The position numbers and the translations under genes are program-made. The notes under the pieces are model-generated. The model worked only from the letters and a program-made list of their open reading frames with translations. It was not told the DNA's origin and did no database searches. From the NCBI RefSeq assembly GCF_002443255.2, contig NW_019211455.1:4446597-4510596 (forward strand): a DNA stretch of 64,000 nt, in the 5' to 3' direction. Source of the DNA: Varroa destructor (lineage: Eukaryota; Arthropoda; Arachnida; Mesostigmata; Varroidae). Each line of letters opens with the position of its first letter. The stretch's first letter is position 1. This document shows, in pieces, positions 26,401-40,423 of the stretch.

Positions 26401-29400
26401 TGATGACATTCTCGGCTGCTTAGGATATCTGCAAAGCGTCGCCACCGCTCCATTCGATTTCAGTTGCTATCATGGTTCAGGGAGAAGTGAGCGACAATCT
26501 GGTTGGGTTGGATCGGGTCGGGATGTTGCATTGAGGTACATCGCTTGCCGCAATAAAGATGAGTAACGAGATATTCAATTCCCTCGGGAGACAAATCAGC
26601 GAATGGCAAACGAGCGATAGGCCGACAGGTATCTCACCTGAGCTTTTGGGCTTGCAGGATATGGGAGTCATCGTCAGCCAGCTGGTAGCGGGTTGATGAC
26701 GAAGAACCACGGAAGAAGTCTAGGCAAAAGAAATCTACGCGACATCTTCACTGGAAAAAAATCACTCAGTACTTGCGAGCGGCCGTTTCTATCTTTGCGC
26801 CTGATTCGCAAAAGCACATGTCATTTTCCCCGAAGTTTCACTCCCAAGACGCTTTCAACACATGTCTCGTCAGATAATGGTAAGGTCGAGTGGACGAGGC
26901 AGACTAGCCAGCTTGGCAAGATGGGGTTCAGCTCGGCCACGCATCAAAAATTCCCACTCAGGTTGTTCCGCAACTTCTGCTGCAGTTGCTGTAGCTTTTG
27001 GCTTGTAACATACATTGTGTGCTGACATGGACGTACCTGAATTCAACCGAACGAAGTACGTTTATTTCAATGCAGTCAATTCTCCTAAATAATTATCTAA
27101 AGATCAGACACAAATAGGCGACCAGTAGCCAACCATATATTATAGACACATGCAGTATGGAAAAAGTCACGTAATCCTATGACGTTTATCAAGAATTACG
27201 TAGCCTTTACAAAGATACTATAAAAAGCTATTGTACAGAGAAGCTCTATAAGGCCGTGTAATTTTTAGAGCACGCTCAAGGATCCCTTTAGACACGTGTG
27301 GTTGTTGGCAATCAGATAGAATTATTGGATGTAGATGATATCATTGAAATACGATTACTTGGAGATAACAGCACAAAATTTGTATCGATTTAGAACGGAA
27401 TTCGTTGGTACTCTTTCGATTAGATATCCTTTTCTTCCCGAACATTATGTAGTATTTATTTAGTAGTTTCAGATAATTTCTATATTATCATCTCTACCGA
27501 CAATTTCCCAAAACGACCCTAAGCCGTATGTCTGCTAATCTCTAGAGGAGAGAGCGTAATGTATTCTTGTAGCAACTGTCAGTGAGGTAAAACGTACCCT
27601 CAGATATGATTGTGCAGTCCTCCTTAGCTAGTAGAATGATGCCATGTCGGCGGTAGTTCTTAGATGCAAGTTGGCCCAAGCAGAGTATCTTAGTCACTAC
27701 GGGCGGCGTCGCCGTCGATATTTTAAGACAACGCTCATTTGGTACATTGTTGGGGGCTAATTATTAATAGCAGCGCGCGATACGACGATCGGCTCTGCCG
27801 GATCACACCCGTTCGGCTATCTGATGCACAAACTCAACACTGCCGCCCTCGTCCCCGTTCCCTATTACACAGTGCTCGCTTATGCCGGTCACAAGCTGCT
27901 TCGCACGCTTGCTGCCAGGAAGGAAAACCTGCTCGCTATCGCACCATGTCAGAGCCCGGCTTCCGTAAAGCGTCTGTTGCTTATTTTGCGTGCTATCTCG
28001 TCTTGCCTATGTGGCTCACTGATCGTCTTCCCGCTCGTTTCCCTGCGGGCCCCTAGCTTATCAAAAATCCCCACACGTTTCTGACAATATTCTCGTCGCC
28101 CGCACGTTATCGTTCAACCGTCCCATAGTATAATGTTATGTCATAATCGAGGGACAGCTTTTTGAAACTAGGCCAATTAAATAGCAACCTCTTCTGCGGC
28201 TCAATCTCTTATATACCTAGTTCTAAATGGAGTTCAACGTTGCAAGACATCGTGCTTGGATTGTAGTGCTTAGAACCAGAAGGGCAGATGAATGTTGCGA
28301 TTCGTGTCTCTGTTGTGCGCGCCAGTTTATCTGGAGTAAGCAGCAGACGGAGTAGATACATGCGTTGGATTTACTAGAAGAAACCAAGTATTTGGCCGTG
28401 ACCGATACGATATTATAGACGGCCACAGGCAACATCATCGTAATGAGACGAAGAGGCAAAGCGAGCAAGCAAAAGTCGACGGACGTGCTGTCACACGCTC
28501 GCCATTGGCATACTCATCAATCTGTCATACCGGACTGATAGTGTAGAAGAACAAGCCACCCATGGCTGGTCATAGTACAGCACCCGTGAAGCCGCCGAAT
28601 GCTGCCAGTTGCTGCTGTTGCATCAGACACTTCCCCATCCTCGTCCACACCAGAGCAGCTACGGGCTGGACTAAACTCCTCTCACTTCGATGCCTGTCTG
28701 GACTTGAGCCACCACTACTAGTCCGGTCTAGCATCTATTTCACCTCTTGTAGGCTAATATTACATAAGTTACCCATTGCCATTGGCAGGACCGACGGAAT
28801 CCCAATTCTATTCGCTGACTCTGCAAAGAGGGCAACACTTGTCAACCCTTCGTTGATCGCCACCTTTAACGGGAACTGGCTCATGTGGCAACTTGGAGGC
28901 CGACATACGGAGCTGCACACACATCTCGTAAGTCAATGGCGCGGCAAGCCACGTAATGTAGAGGATATTGAATCTCTCTACAAACCTGTGCACAGGTAGG
29001 ATAGATAGGTCGCCGGTGCTTTTAGCTTTCGAATTTTCGCGCCTGTGTGTTCTCGCTCTTCCTCTTTTTCCGTCTGTTGATCTAAGTTCTCACCTGCTGT
29101 TATGACACATCAGTACGCGGGAAACGTTCAGAACCTCTCCCTGATTTGTGTTGCATGCTGGGAAAGAAAGCCACGAGCTTCTGGTCGCAACAGCCTCTCG
29201 AGCATTTGTAGCATCACCGGAAAAGACTTCCGTAGACTGCTAGGTTAAGTTGATCGCGCTGGAGGATATTTAAACGTTGTTTTAGTTAGGTTATTACACA
29301 ACAAACACGCATGTTATCACAAGGGAGTCAGAACTTGTACAAAGCACTCGAAAAAATCAGTTCAACAATCTCGTTCTTTTTTCTTTCGTTTTTTTATTTG

Positions 29401-30607
29401 TGTTGCTTCTTCCAATAGTTGTCATGGCCGTTGTGGTTACAGGATGGTGATGCTTTAGTTAAACTTTAATAGGTAGGATCTGACTTAAGTGTATCAAATG
29501 GACGAATCGTCTTCGGACACTAGACTGCTGCTGACGCTGCTGTTGGTGTCGGGCTCGATTTCTGGGGACTACGGCATCAATGTCTTGTAGCAAGAGTACA
29601 ATGGGCTGTACGCCTTGGCTACAGCCAACAGTAACAATGGCTAACCAAACGGTTTGCGGTGCCCCTCGTGCAATGGCTTTTCCCTCTATCCTTCATAACA
29701 TCCAACTGCAGACCTCTCCCGAAGGAAACATGGCTACGACGAATTTCATCGCTTTGTTCTCTGCCTTTAGGATCTGACTGATACGCAGAACTCGTTGTCT
29801 GAACGTTCGCCATTTATAACGTAAATCAGTAAGTTTTACTTTAATTTAGACCATCACCCAACTATAGCGGAGAAGCGTCTTCGTCGTTGCTTCCGAAGGC
29901 GGTTTGAGATAGGCGCAGACCTACGCATAAATTTAACTGCATCTCGTTAAAACAGTTGATTACCTGCTACACAACTTTCGGGCGCAAAAGTTAAGCTCCT
30001 AGTCAAACGCTAGTGTTTATTTTGTTCGATTGCGTATCTGTTGTCGTGACACTCGATGACTGATTCAGATATAGAGAATTTTAAGTGATTGGAGGCAGCG
30101 CCGGTTGAGCTATACCTTCTGTGTTGGGTGATCTGGTACAGTTGAAAGAGATCTCAATTGAAAAGGCTAAGTGCATACTAACCTATCCACCCTTTGCTAG
30201 AGTTGTGAACTAGTCAACGAACTAGATAAGTCAGCACTACTCAGATCTTGCTCTGTTTGTGAATTGCCAAGTTTGCCCCACGCACACGAACGAGCGAGCC
30301 AAAGCGTTGTGCCCGCCTAAAGGGTTACCGACTCTCCCCCTTTCCGATTGTGGCACTGCGTGCCACTGTGCCCCGGTGTGCTCCACTCAGCCCCACTCGG
30401 GCCTCACCCCACGTAGGTGTACTTCTTTTGTACCTCATTGTGCCTTCTACTGTGCTCATTGGCACCCTCTCTGTCTTGCAGGCGCGAGTGTTTCCGTCAG
30501 TACTTCCTTCTACTAGTTACCCAGTCCTTTTGCTTATCCCCTTCTACGCCCTTCCACCTTGCCCTCTTCCGCTTATACTCCGTTTTTCTATTTTTGCATT
30601 GCCTCAG
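21691..30607. other. Long stretch without a supported gene
   Basis: The stretch 21.7-22.4 kb is AT-rich. From 22.5 kb it is GC-richer with many short CAG/CTG tracts and C/T runs. Open frames of 80-145 codons occur on both strands, for example 25395-25727 minus, 26343-26566 plus, 26693-27025 plus and 28562-28999 plus. None shows a domain or a matching exon partner. A (CAG/CAA) tract at about 25054-25081 would read as polyglutamine in one frame, but the flanks do not support a gene. Confidence 0.35.
23376..23420 (+). repeat. CTGT tetranucleotide microsatellite, 11.25 units
   Basis: A perfect 45-base run of CTGT lies between CGCTC and GGAGTAGCC. It is the longest uninterrupted short tandem repeat in the window. 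The perfect copies suggest it is young and length-variable. Confidence 0.98.
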
Positions 30608-30776
30608 CAACATCACTGTGGATAGATCACCAAAGTCAGCTGTCATGGTGTGCCTCCCCCGCAGCATCAGGAGCAGAGGAAACAGCAGGTCGCCAAAAGT
30701 CGCTGAGATGCACGTGAAGTCAGTCATTCCAGTGGTCGGTGGATCTGTTTCTCCCTCGTTCTTTTATGGTCCCTGA
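30608..30776 (+). CDS. Candidate 3' exon, unknown protein
   Basis: A very good acceptor ends at 30607 (CCGTTTTTCTATTTTTGCATTGCCTCAG). After one base the frame is open for 55 codons to TGA 30774-30776. The product is Ser/Arg/Val-rich (for example VDRSPKSAVMVCLPRSIRSR). A second frame in the same stretch is also open for about 36 codons, so the choice of frame is uncertain. No domain was recognised. Confidence 0.2.
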
Positions 30777-31658
30777 AAGCCCTTAGTTAAACAACAATCG
30801 GTCCGCTTTCTTCTCGGTGCCTTAATCAGTCGAGAAAGATTCTTATGTTTATGTTTCCTGTTTCCCGTAAGCACAGCGAAAAGAAGCGCTTGAATGGCGT
30901 ATTTCAACGCTTTCTCGTTCCTTTTACTTGCTCCGTTAATTGCTGTTAGCAGAAGCATATGCAGCACAGGGCCTGTGTGAAGATATGAATATGCGTCGTA
31001 TTGTACGCCCAACAGAAACATCCGTTCAAGGGGTGCGTAAGGGGCGTGCTGCGGAGCTGCTTCTGCCTCTTTTGTTGTTGGATTTTCATTTTCTCTCGCT
31101 TTCGTTTTTCTCGTCTTCTGCACTCGTGTTGTGCTTTTGCGTCTACTGACGCACTGTTTCATACGTCCCTTTCTTTTCGTTTCCGCCCGCTAAATTCTTG
31201 TTAGGCGGCAACTAATTGTACTGTTCTGCTGCCAATGCACGAGAAAATCTGCAATGCTAGTTCCTCGTTGCTAGCGTCATGTTACGACGCCAATAAGCAC
31301 CGACCAGATCCACCCTTTTGCCTGTTGGATCTGCAGCCCGAGCTGGCTCGATCGGTAGTGGAGCCGCAGCAGCGCCTAATGTACTGTTGTTGATGCTAAT
31401 ATCTCTGCTTTAGTTAATGCCGACCTTGCGAGTGATACGACCTTAAGTCTGGCGTTTTTTCCCACCCCATCCTTTCGTGGACACATGCAATAGGTTTTTT
31501 AGTGTCACGGGTATCAGCATAACCATTCGGGTTACTTCAATAGTCTACTATTAAAACAACTGTGGTAGTGCTTACAGAATTTTATATTTCTACGTTTCTA
31601 TGTGTATTGCTATACTTCCCACATCCAGTGGTGAGTCTAATGGAGCCCGGTGCAATGT

Positions 31659-31681
31659 CTGCTGCTGCTGCTGCTGCTGCT
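31659..31681 (+). repeat. CTG trinucleotide tract
   Basis: A perfect CTG run of 23 bases lies in GC-rich sequence. One of many CAG/CTG-type tracts from 22 kb onward, including 34408-34425, 35629-35653 and 56002-56036. Confidence 0.95.
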
Positions 31682-34600
31682 TCTGTATCGCAAGCTTATG
31701 GCCTAGATTATCTTTGTTTCTTTCTTTACCTATCGTTCTTTCTCTATTACCCGCCCGTTGTGTTGTGAAGATGTAGTAGACGAGCGCGCGTTTGCTGCTC
31801 GATCCGCCGGTCTCTTATCACCGACAAATAATAGTAATAAATAGCTAGTGCTAAATAAGTCGCTTGCTGAGTGTTTTCTCTTTACAGCCACACTAGCATG
31901 ACCCGTTGCTTCCTTACTGCCGCAGCCTATTGGCCAGCTGCTCGTCCTTTTTGGTCCACCCTGTCGGCCTCGTCCTTCGTTTATTCCCGGTCATTCCCGG
32001 GTTGTCCGTTCTATATAAATGCCCATTCGGTACACCTCTTGCTAGATGTACCTCTCTTGCTTACGTATGGCTTGGTGTTTGTGTGCCGTTTTATTATTGT
32101 CCACTCTAACGTGTGACGGAGCTACTCGCTACACGGATGTCTGCTTTCTTTGCTGCCTACCCCAGTGCCTGACTACCCTCTGACCCCTTCATGCTCAGCC
32201 TGTTTTAGTAGAGTTCACACCTGGCTGTACGCATCTCATGACCCCCAAGACATCGGCTCTATCGCTTCACGACGGGGTCACTGTTGGCCAATTGCTACCC
32301 GTCCCTTGGCTCAGTGGATCGGTGTTGGTCGGTGGACGCGGCCGCCAGACGCGGCTGCTGCAGGTATAAAAGATTGGGGAAACGGCGTGGGGCAAGCGAG
32401 AAGACGACGACTGAGCCCAAGAAGTAATAGAAATCCAAGGTGTAGCTTCTGAACGATGTCCATGTTACTCGGCCTTTTCTAAGCTGCCTCTCATAAACTA
32501 ACGTGCAGAGAGCATACTCTCTTCGTTTTCTAAGAAGGGTGCAGCACTGCGCGAACTTCAGTTTGCCCTTATAGCGATGCCCTTATACCCCATAGCGAAA
32601 GATATGGGCATAGTTGAGGCACGTGTCTTTGAATATCGCCGTTGAGGTTCGTACTAGGATTGAGTTAAAACGAAAGAGATTTTTGCAAAGGACTTAAAGG
32701 GAATTCGCCATTTCAAGGCTGAACTCGCCTTAGTTCACTTCATGACGTTATGGATTTTTATAGTGTGGGCTTCATCGGAGCGGACTCGAAAATATAATAC
32801 CAATAGCTTTTCAATACCGCTTCATATTCCGAAATATAGAGGTGAAAACATGGAGAAAAGTACTTCTTGCTACTCACTCCTGTCGATATCTTAACATGTC
32901 TTCACCAAAAGCATCAAACGTTTGTTCCAACCTAACGTGTTTGCAATACCGTTGGGGGTAAACGGGGTGTCTTGTCCTCACATCGGTCAAAAGTTGTTAT
33001 GGGGATTACTTCAGTGTATAAACGACTACCGGGGTACATATGTGCAAGTACATTAGATCTCTTGACAGTACACGTCGTGATTCTTTCAGATGTAGACCTT
33101 TATTTTGATTTCTATCTGTTTCAGCTTAGCTCAGCTATGCTACAAAAACAGAGACTCCTTAGATTTCCTGAAAACCAAAAAAAACGTCAGCATCACAACA
33201 CTAGAAGGATTCTAGTAGGATTCTCATCTGCAGTTCTCGCCATATTGTCATAACCGCTGTCAAAGATAGCAGCCAGAGATGCGGTCGTACGTCTGCTTAA
33301 AGCCATGCCCCATTCCATTGCAGCTCTGACATGGCATACAAGTAGTCCAGAAGGATCTCGGATCACCATCGCCATAGGTCGAATTTAGGCGGCTCTGACT
33401 AGAACCGATTCTTTGTCCAAACAATTATCTACAGCACCCCGCAGAGGCCTAACACCGCGTCCTGCACTGAGTGAATGTGGCGCGGGTGTGATGTGGCGGA
33501 ATTACCGCACAGATAATGCCAATAATGCGAGGGACAACCCAATCCGGAGTATCACCATCCTCTAGCTATTATGTCTGGTGGTAATCGATATAAAGTGAGT
33601 TCTTTGTTCCTACCCTGGCAATGTAGTTATCTATAATATGTATCCGTATTTGTTTATGCTAGCCTCGCCGCTGTTGCTGCTGGCGCGCGTGGTTAGTGTG
33701 CCGGATGCAACGACACTGCACATCACTAGCGAGCGACATCGATGGATGCACCTATTCATTCTACTAGTGTGCACTGATAACGCTAGCGGTTGGGTCTTCC
33801 GGCCTCATCGTGGTATCGCCCGTGTTATTGCTTTCGAGGGCTCCATCCGTCAAGAGACTGGTTCAGCTTTGAGTGGCATTTGGCTGATTTTTGAAGTGCT
33901 AAAGCACTATGCTTTTGCGAGCGCTACTGTCGTATTCGAAGTAACCGGATATGAGTGGCGGACTTCATAGGGAAGCATATGTATGTTGGTAAATAGGTAG
34001 CCGCGGTTAAAGACGTCGCAGAAAAAAAAGGAACGAAGAGGGAATAGGGCAAAAAGCGTTATGTCGGCCGTTTGCACGGTTCGGTCGGTCAAAGATGAAA
34101 GAGAAACACTCGCTATCTGTCGCCTACCACTGCCCTAGCTGTGTCGGCCTTTGTGCGGACCGGCCTCTGCGTTGTCTTGCCAGCAAACAGACAGACTGAC
34201 ATACAATGGCAAAAGAGGCGGGCCGAGAGAAACAAACTGGCCTAAGACGATGAGTGCTTCTTTGTAATTGGCCTCTATCACTGGATGGGAGGTAATGTGT
34301 TGCCCAATCCCTTGATGCCTTCATCTCCAAGAGACCCACCTCGTTGTTCTTACTTTGCCGACCCCTAGCTTTTGCTTGGGTCCTCTGTATCAACGAAAGA
34401 GTACAAGCAGCAGCAGTAGCAGCAGTAATGGTCATATCACGTGTAGCAGCTACGAAACGACGGTCAGTAACGCCGATTGCTCGTCGTCGAGTTGGGTCAA
34501 GAGGCATCAGATCAGTCGTCCATCCGGCGGAGTGCCTGTGCTGCTGCTTCATTCACACTGAGTTACCCGCTTCCACTATTGCTGGCCTGCGTTACTGTTT

Positions 34601-35854
34601 GTTTGCTGGGTCGCACCAGCATGACAGACTGTTAGGTTGCCCAAGTCGTCGAGACAACAAACTTGCTTCTTCAGTCAACCGAAAAGGCGTTGGCTGCACT
34701 TACTGCGACGGAAAGAGTGCAAGTTCTGTGGGCGAAAACGTTGCCTACACAATTCGGCCAAGTGTTGCTGTGCCGTATTCAACAGTTTTATGGATGCTAT
34801 CTCCAGTATCACTGCGGCTTCGATTGTTTCTTGGCGCGCTGACCAAGCCCTAGCAACCGATCGAGTTAACGGTCGGCCCACCAGCTCGACTAGGTCACCT
34901 CGCCGTAACAAAAAGGGTGAACTGCTACTCATCATTTCATGTTGATACAACATGAGGACACATCGGGCGACATGCCACCAATCGCGATACACACAGAGAT
35001 GTGCGTCACTACCGGCTAGAGTAGCAGCTTCTCGGTAGTTATTTCAGTCCACTGCTATAGGGCATACTGGGAAGTTAACAAACAACAATGAAATCGACCT
35101 GCTGCTGTTAATATTTGGGAGCAGCGGCAAGAGAACAGGACGATAAACGATCAGTGTCCGTTAGCCCGTTTCCTTTGGAGGAAACGAGCCAGCAAAAGGA
35201 GAAAGGAAAACGTGGGATTCACAGGATTGTTGCTCGCCCAAATAGCTCTTTTCTAAAACTGACTACTAAGACCGCTAGTGCTTTTACTGACGTTGCTCTC
35301 ACGTTGTTGTTTCATCGCGCAATGCATTCTGTTCCACCTTAGGCTAGCGTCGGGTAGATAACTGACCTAGCAGCACGCCATGAGTCCCTAAGGTAGCCTC
35401 TTCTGGCAAACCCCCGCAGGCTGGCTCCACATCCCTTCTCCGTGCAATGTCCATGTCTGTGTAGGGGCCGGTTGTAAAGACGATTATCTTATGTCGCGAG
35501 CAGACCAAGTGCAGGAGATTGCCGGGGATTATAGGTGGGCTATAGTCAGTCAACAAGTGATAGAGGTGGCTCAGACCACCGGCTCCACAGAGGTTAGTGA
35601 AACCGAGTTGTCTTCGGTCAGCGAGGATTGCTGCTGCTGCTGTTGCTGTTGTTCAAGGGCAGTGGATAGCCGCAGTTTCACGGAAGAGAAATCCGCGGGA
35701 CTACGGTCACAGCTCTTAATGATCTGGGGCATTGAATAACTTCCACCATAGCGGCCTCGTCAGCACTGGGACGGCCCGTTGGACAAACATGACCCTCTTT
35801 TCCATCTCTTTTATCTCTCTCGTCTTCTCACTCTCTTTTCCCCGACAACAACAG

Positions 35855-35924
35855 CCGCTCGCTGTCCACCTTTGTCGCTGACTGCCTTTGCCGCGTAAAG
35901 TTAGAAAGCACCGGAGTTAGCTAA
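35855..35924 (+). CDS. Candidate terminal exon, unknown protein
   Basis: An outstanding acceptor (about 50 bases of pyrimidines, then GACAACAACAG ending at 35854) is followed by one base and 22 open codons to TAA 35922-35924. The product includes RSLSTFVADCLCRVKLESTG. It is too short to assign, and pyrimidine tracts are common here, so this is weak. Confidence 0.15.
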
Positions 35925-38900
35925 CAGATAGCTGTCTGATGTTTATAATAGGTGGTATAGCAGTCGAATCGCAGAGGACAGACTCTAGTGCTCAAAGCTG
36001 GGAGAACACCTTTTACTATCGACTAAGCTAATACCGGGGAGCCAGCCTGGGTTCAACTTTGTCAGAGATAGCGTCGGCAGGATGTGTGCAGTGGCGAATA
36101 TAATATCACACAGTCCGAAATGATTTTGCTGCGGAGCGACAGCGTCAACGACACGGGCATCAGGTGAAGCATGAGTAGTTACATTTTGCTTTTTTGTTTT
36201 TCTAGCAAGCTCCCAGTTTCCTCCTCGGTGTGGCGACCCGTCGATACAACGTCCTCCATTTAACGACACTCTGTAAACGAGTGTAACTAAGAGTATTATG
36301 ACACACTGGTTAAAACTATGAGCTATGCAGATATGTAGACGCAGCTTCAGCATATAGCAGTTCGAAGTTACAGCGATGCGGTTGAACCGGGAAGATGCCG
36401 TCAGCTATTGTTACAAAGAGTTACCTGACAGGGGGCTCGAACACCTTTGATGTACTCATGCACCAGCGAACTACATAAGCCGCTTGCAAGAACCGATGGA
36501 CAGTCAGACGGAAAAAGACAGAAAGCAGAATACAATAGTAGATCCAACACAATCGAACGAACAGACAGGAGGACTAACGAGTTTTCACCACTGTCACCGG
36601 TTAGCTGTCCAATCGTACCGAGCAGACGACCACGCCACTGTACGTCTAATACTATTTTCAACAGATGCAGAATATAGCTACTTCGTATTTGTATTGCCTT
36701 CATGTCAATGTATTATCAGCCGTGGACGGTAGTGTTGCCACAATACCGCAGAGTCACAGATGAACTTAGCAAGTTTGCTATGGAGCCAGAGATTAACTGA
36801 TGCCAAATACGATCAGTAGTTTTGGTGGTCTTATGTCTCCGCCTTCTTCGTCGACTTCCGAATGACGCCGATACTCTTAACGGTGATCTCGCCACTGTTC
36901 GTAACCTGAACATTGCGTTCTATGTGCTTATAGTTCTGTACGATTAAACCGACCGACTGGCGACCGGGTCGAATCAGTCAACCAGTTCCTGTCGGACTAG
37001 GATACCCCCAGTGGCAAAGTCAACTCGACTGTACGAAAAGCAGCTTATTCGGCCACCGAATCAGGTCCTACGCGCGCGCTTGGTTCCTGCTGCGTTTTAA
37101 ACTACACACGCGAGCGAGTACTATTGTCCTGTCGCATCGACTTTCATATGGGAAACACACACAGACATAAGATAGAGCACAGATGAAGGCATGCGAAAGG
37201 CAGCGCGTCCCGTCGTTGTTCTCTGTTGATGGCCTGGGCAAGCCAAAGCTGTGTGCGTTAGTTGCTTGCTGATGCGGTCGTCGAATCAGTAGCAGCGTTG
37301 TGTACTGGGTGCCCACAGTTCTATAATGGCTAGGCTGCTTCCTCAATCGACTATAGGAACGACGACCAGCCTGCAAAGGAATAACGTATCGACAAAGAAA
37401 GGCGAAGAAGAAAGCCGGCTCACACCACACATGAGAGGCAAACAAGCCATTCTCACATGTAGACACGCGTTCACCCCAACCTGTGCTACTTGCCACACGA
37501 TAGGGGTTGTAGCTGTTGCTCGTTTGTTCGCGTTCAAAGTCTTGTGCACCAACAGCAAAAAGGTGGAAAAGAATGGGCAAGGCTTATCACAGAGGGGGGC
37601 TCCTACCCGGTGCTAGTGAGGGTAGTAGTAGAACTACGGCGGGAGGCAACTGTGGTATGAGGGGCGCAGGAAAGCGGGCTGCGATTGCGGTGTGGAGGAG
37701 CGGTGTTGGAAAGTGGCCTGTCATTAAAGAGTCGATTTATCGTTTTGCTCTATTCGACACACAGAAGGCTGACGGCGATGGCGGCTTTTGTCGCCTCGAC
37801 GCTAGTAGCTGAATGCTTGAGTATATGAGTCAATCTGAACAGGCAGATCGGCTGAAGCTGGCTCGGCTGCCCATTCCTGGATAAGCAGAGGTTTCCCCAA
37901 TTTGCTGTCTGCCCGAACGACCTTGTCAGTTCACTCATTCCTTCACTGTGCCTTCATTCAATCGATGGAAAGATGAAAGGAAGAAAAAAAAGTCGGAACT
38001 TCAGCCGCCGCAGACATTGTAATCGCATCGATACCAAAGAGAAATAAAATCGGGCAGGAAAAGAGTGTTTGAATTTTGAGGGCATGTCTTCTTGAATTAC
38101 TAATAGCAAGCGGAGACGAGGATTGTATTATTATTATTATTATACATTAGACTATGTTATTTGACACAGTGTGTTTATAATGTCCGATTGCCCTATCATC
38201 AACTAAATGTACCACTCACTAACAAAACGCGTATTCTACGCACATAACTAAACCTGCTAGTGGTATATAACGTGGAGGTGATACGAAATATATGCACTTG
38301 ATCGCAGAACGCACATGGATAGACAAATCAACGAATTTTCCTTTCAGCAATCCCCAACAAACCTTAAGAGACCGCTGATCCTTTCGTTTAAAGACTAGCT
38401 CGATCAAGATCCACGGCTCGTTTAGGTTAACAAATAAAACGACAGCAGCGACGGTGATGACAGTGATTCTTTACCGATAATAAAGACTGGCATTCGACGA
38501 GTTGTGGGGCCATGTTCCCCCTCGCTGAAAACTATTTGGTATTTTGCGTAGTAGCTTGGTAAAGACAGGTAGTAAATAAAGATATGGCTTGGTCTAATCT
38601 GTTGGAAAGTTAACAAGCTCCTTGGCTTGTCGAGGGTTCATAGAAAGGATGTAGAGCCGGCTAAGTTATGCCCTTGCATGTCACCCGTTCGATTCGTCAA
38701 CTGTGGATACTTCTCTAGTTTTGGCAAGGATCAGAGGCAGTTGAGACCCAACCGGGTGGTCGGAGTGATTAAAATTACCTCTCTCATTTTCTGTTTGGTC
38801 CCTTTAGACTTTTGGGCTCAAAGTGAGACTCTTAAACCAGTTCGTTTGTATCTGAGCCTGGTGGAGCCCCAGGGCAACCGACCAACAACGTTCTGTCCCT

Positions 38901-39593
38901 TCACTCTGTCTTCGCGTTAGTCAGCTGGCTGACTGGCTTCTACATTCTCCTCGTCCACTATTTAATCCAAATATCCAATTTGCTAATTCGAAGTTACTCC
39001 CGCTAAAACTCAGCAACCGAGAGCGACGCAGTGTGTGCTGTTTGCCGACGTTGGTGTTGCACGCCGGTGACCACAGCTTCTGGTACAGTGCCAGGTTAAA
39101 TGCAGAGCGTAGCGTAAAGCGATGCAACGTGGGACTGCTTGAAACCTGTGTTAGTTAGTTGTCTATTGCTCAAGTCTATCCATCCGTCAGTTGGGTGGGA
39201 CGCTTAGCACCAGTAGCAGTATGGAGAAACGCCCTCCTGCTCGCGCTTCGAGCGCGCTTTGCTTTACCGGTTATAGTCGTTTACCAAAACCTCGTTTGGT
39301 TACCTCTGTTCGAAGCTTTGCTCAGTTTATCTCCGATTCATTCGTTACAGGATAGAGGTATTTGCATCAGTTCTTGATGTCGCCAGTGATAGGGAAGATC
39401 GCAGTGATTGCAGAGCAACTGCGTGGGTGATGGAGCAAACGGCCCAACTTACTACTCGACCCGCGCCCCTTGGGGGCTTGCCGGTTGTCTCCTTCCTGCT
39501 TGGTGGATTCGGACTGTCTAGCCTCCGTCTAAACCACCGCAACGCTGCAGCCGTTGGCTTCTTTGGATCCTGCTGCGTTTACTGCTGCTACCG

Positions 39594-39613
39594 ATGATGA
39601 TGATCATCATCAT
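39594..39613. repeat. 20-bp perfect palindrome of GAT/ATC triplets
   Basis: ATGATGATGATCATCATCAT equals its own reverse complement, centred at 39603/39604. It could form a hairpin or simply be two abutting GAT and ATC triplet tracts. Confidence 0.9.
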
Positions 39614-40390
39614 TCCGCTACTGCCTCACCTCCTCTGTCGAAGCGCTCCCCTCCAGTTTCGCCTCCACCGTAACGGCTTTTGATTGGAAGTGGATTCCCT
39701 GAGATACGCGGTCAACGCGGAGGGGGTCTTGAATCGCCTTTGTCTACTTGATCATAATAAAAGGTAATCCGCTGAAAAGAGGGAGACCGCCCTATAAACC
39801 TATTGATTGACTGAGGTCTGACGAACAACTCTGTGTTACGGTTGGCTTTGAAAATCTAGTGCTACTTCCACGTAATAGCGGCAGTATCAGTAATGATTGG
39901 CCAAGAAATTAACGTTCTCTCAAAGTCATCTGCTTGACTGGGGGGCGCCACAAAGCCGTACGAACGACAGGAACGCAGGACTGCTATGGCTGGAGCTGGG
40001 GCGCGAGCAGTGATTGCGATAGTTCGTCCTGCGAATACCCGAGTCAGTATATTATTTCTGTTGCAGTATGAAGCTTACTTAATATTGGCTATTTGTATGT
40101 AACCCGTACTTAAAAAAATCATGACACACTTAACTATAGTAGCCATAGCGTCATAGAGGCTATGAGCGAAAAGCTGAAGCGACGCAAAACAGGCAGTGTG
40201 TTTTTGGAGCACGACGTGTCTATAACCAAACCAGTCGTCAAGCGATGTCGAAGCTCAAATCAATTCCAGCACCATCAAATAGAGTATAGAACGTACGCGC
40301 AATTTGGGATAAGGCTCTCGCGGGAAATCTCGTTCTCCCTGCTATTTGCTTCGTTCGTGAATCTCCAAAAAAGCACGGAGACTTCAAGAT

Positions 40391-40410
40391 AAAAAAAAAA
40401 AAAAAAAAAA
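40391..40410 (+). repeat. A20 homopolymer
   Basis: Twenty A residues lie between CTTCAAGAT and GGAGAGAGC. It is 12 bases inside the putative intron that follows the minus-strand exon ending at 40424, where it would read as T20. No target-site duplication was found around it, so a retroposed tail is not supported. Confidence 0.97.
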
Positions 40411-40423
40411 GGAGAGAGCTTAC

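Larger units (their letters stand above)
30777..40160. other. Long GC-rich stretch without a supported gene
   Basis: Apart from the weak exon candidate at 35.86 kb, I see only overlapping open frames on both strands. Notable ones are 33638-33970 plus (110 codons, a hydrophobic start like a signal peptide, no domain), 34344-34853 plus and 37068-37580 minus. Small repeats include (TAT)6 at 38126-38143. A TATAAAAG box at 32365-32372 lacks an initiator about 30 bases downstream. Confidence 0.35.

Noticed and set aside
28562..28999. 145-codon frame with a good start context
   Set aside because: It has no domain, no partner exon and competing frames on minus. Frames of this length are expected by chance in 64 kb.
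32365..32372. TATAAAAG box in GC-rich DNA
   Set aside because: No initiator lies at the right distance and no coding start follows.
33638..33970. 110-codon frame with a signal-peptide-like start
   Set aside because: A hydrophobic N-terminus is the only support. There is no domain or conservation clue.
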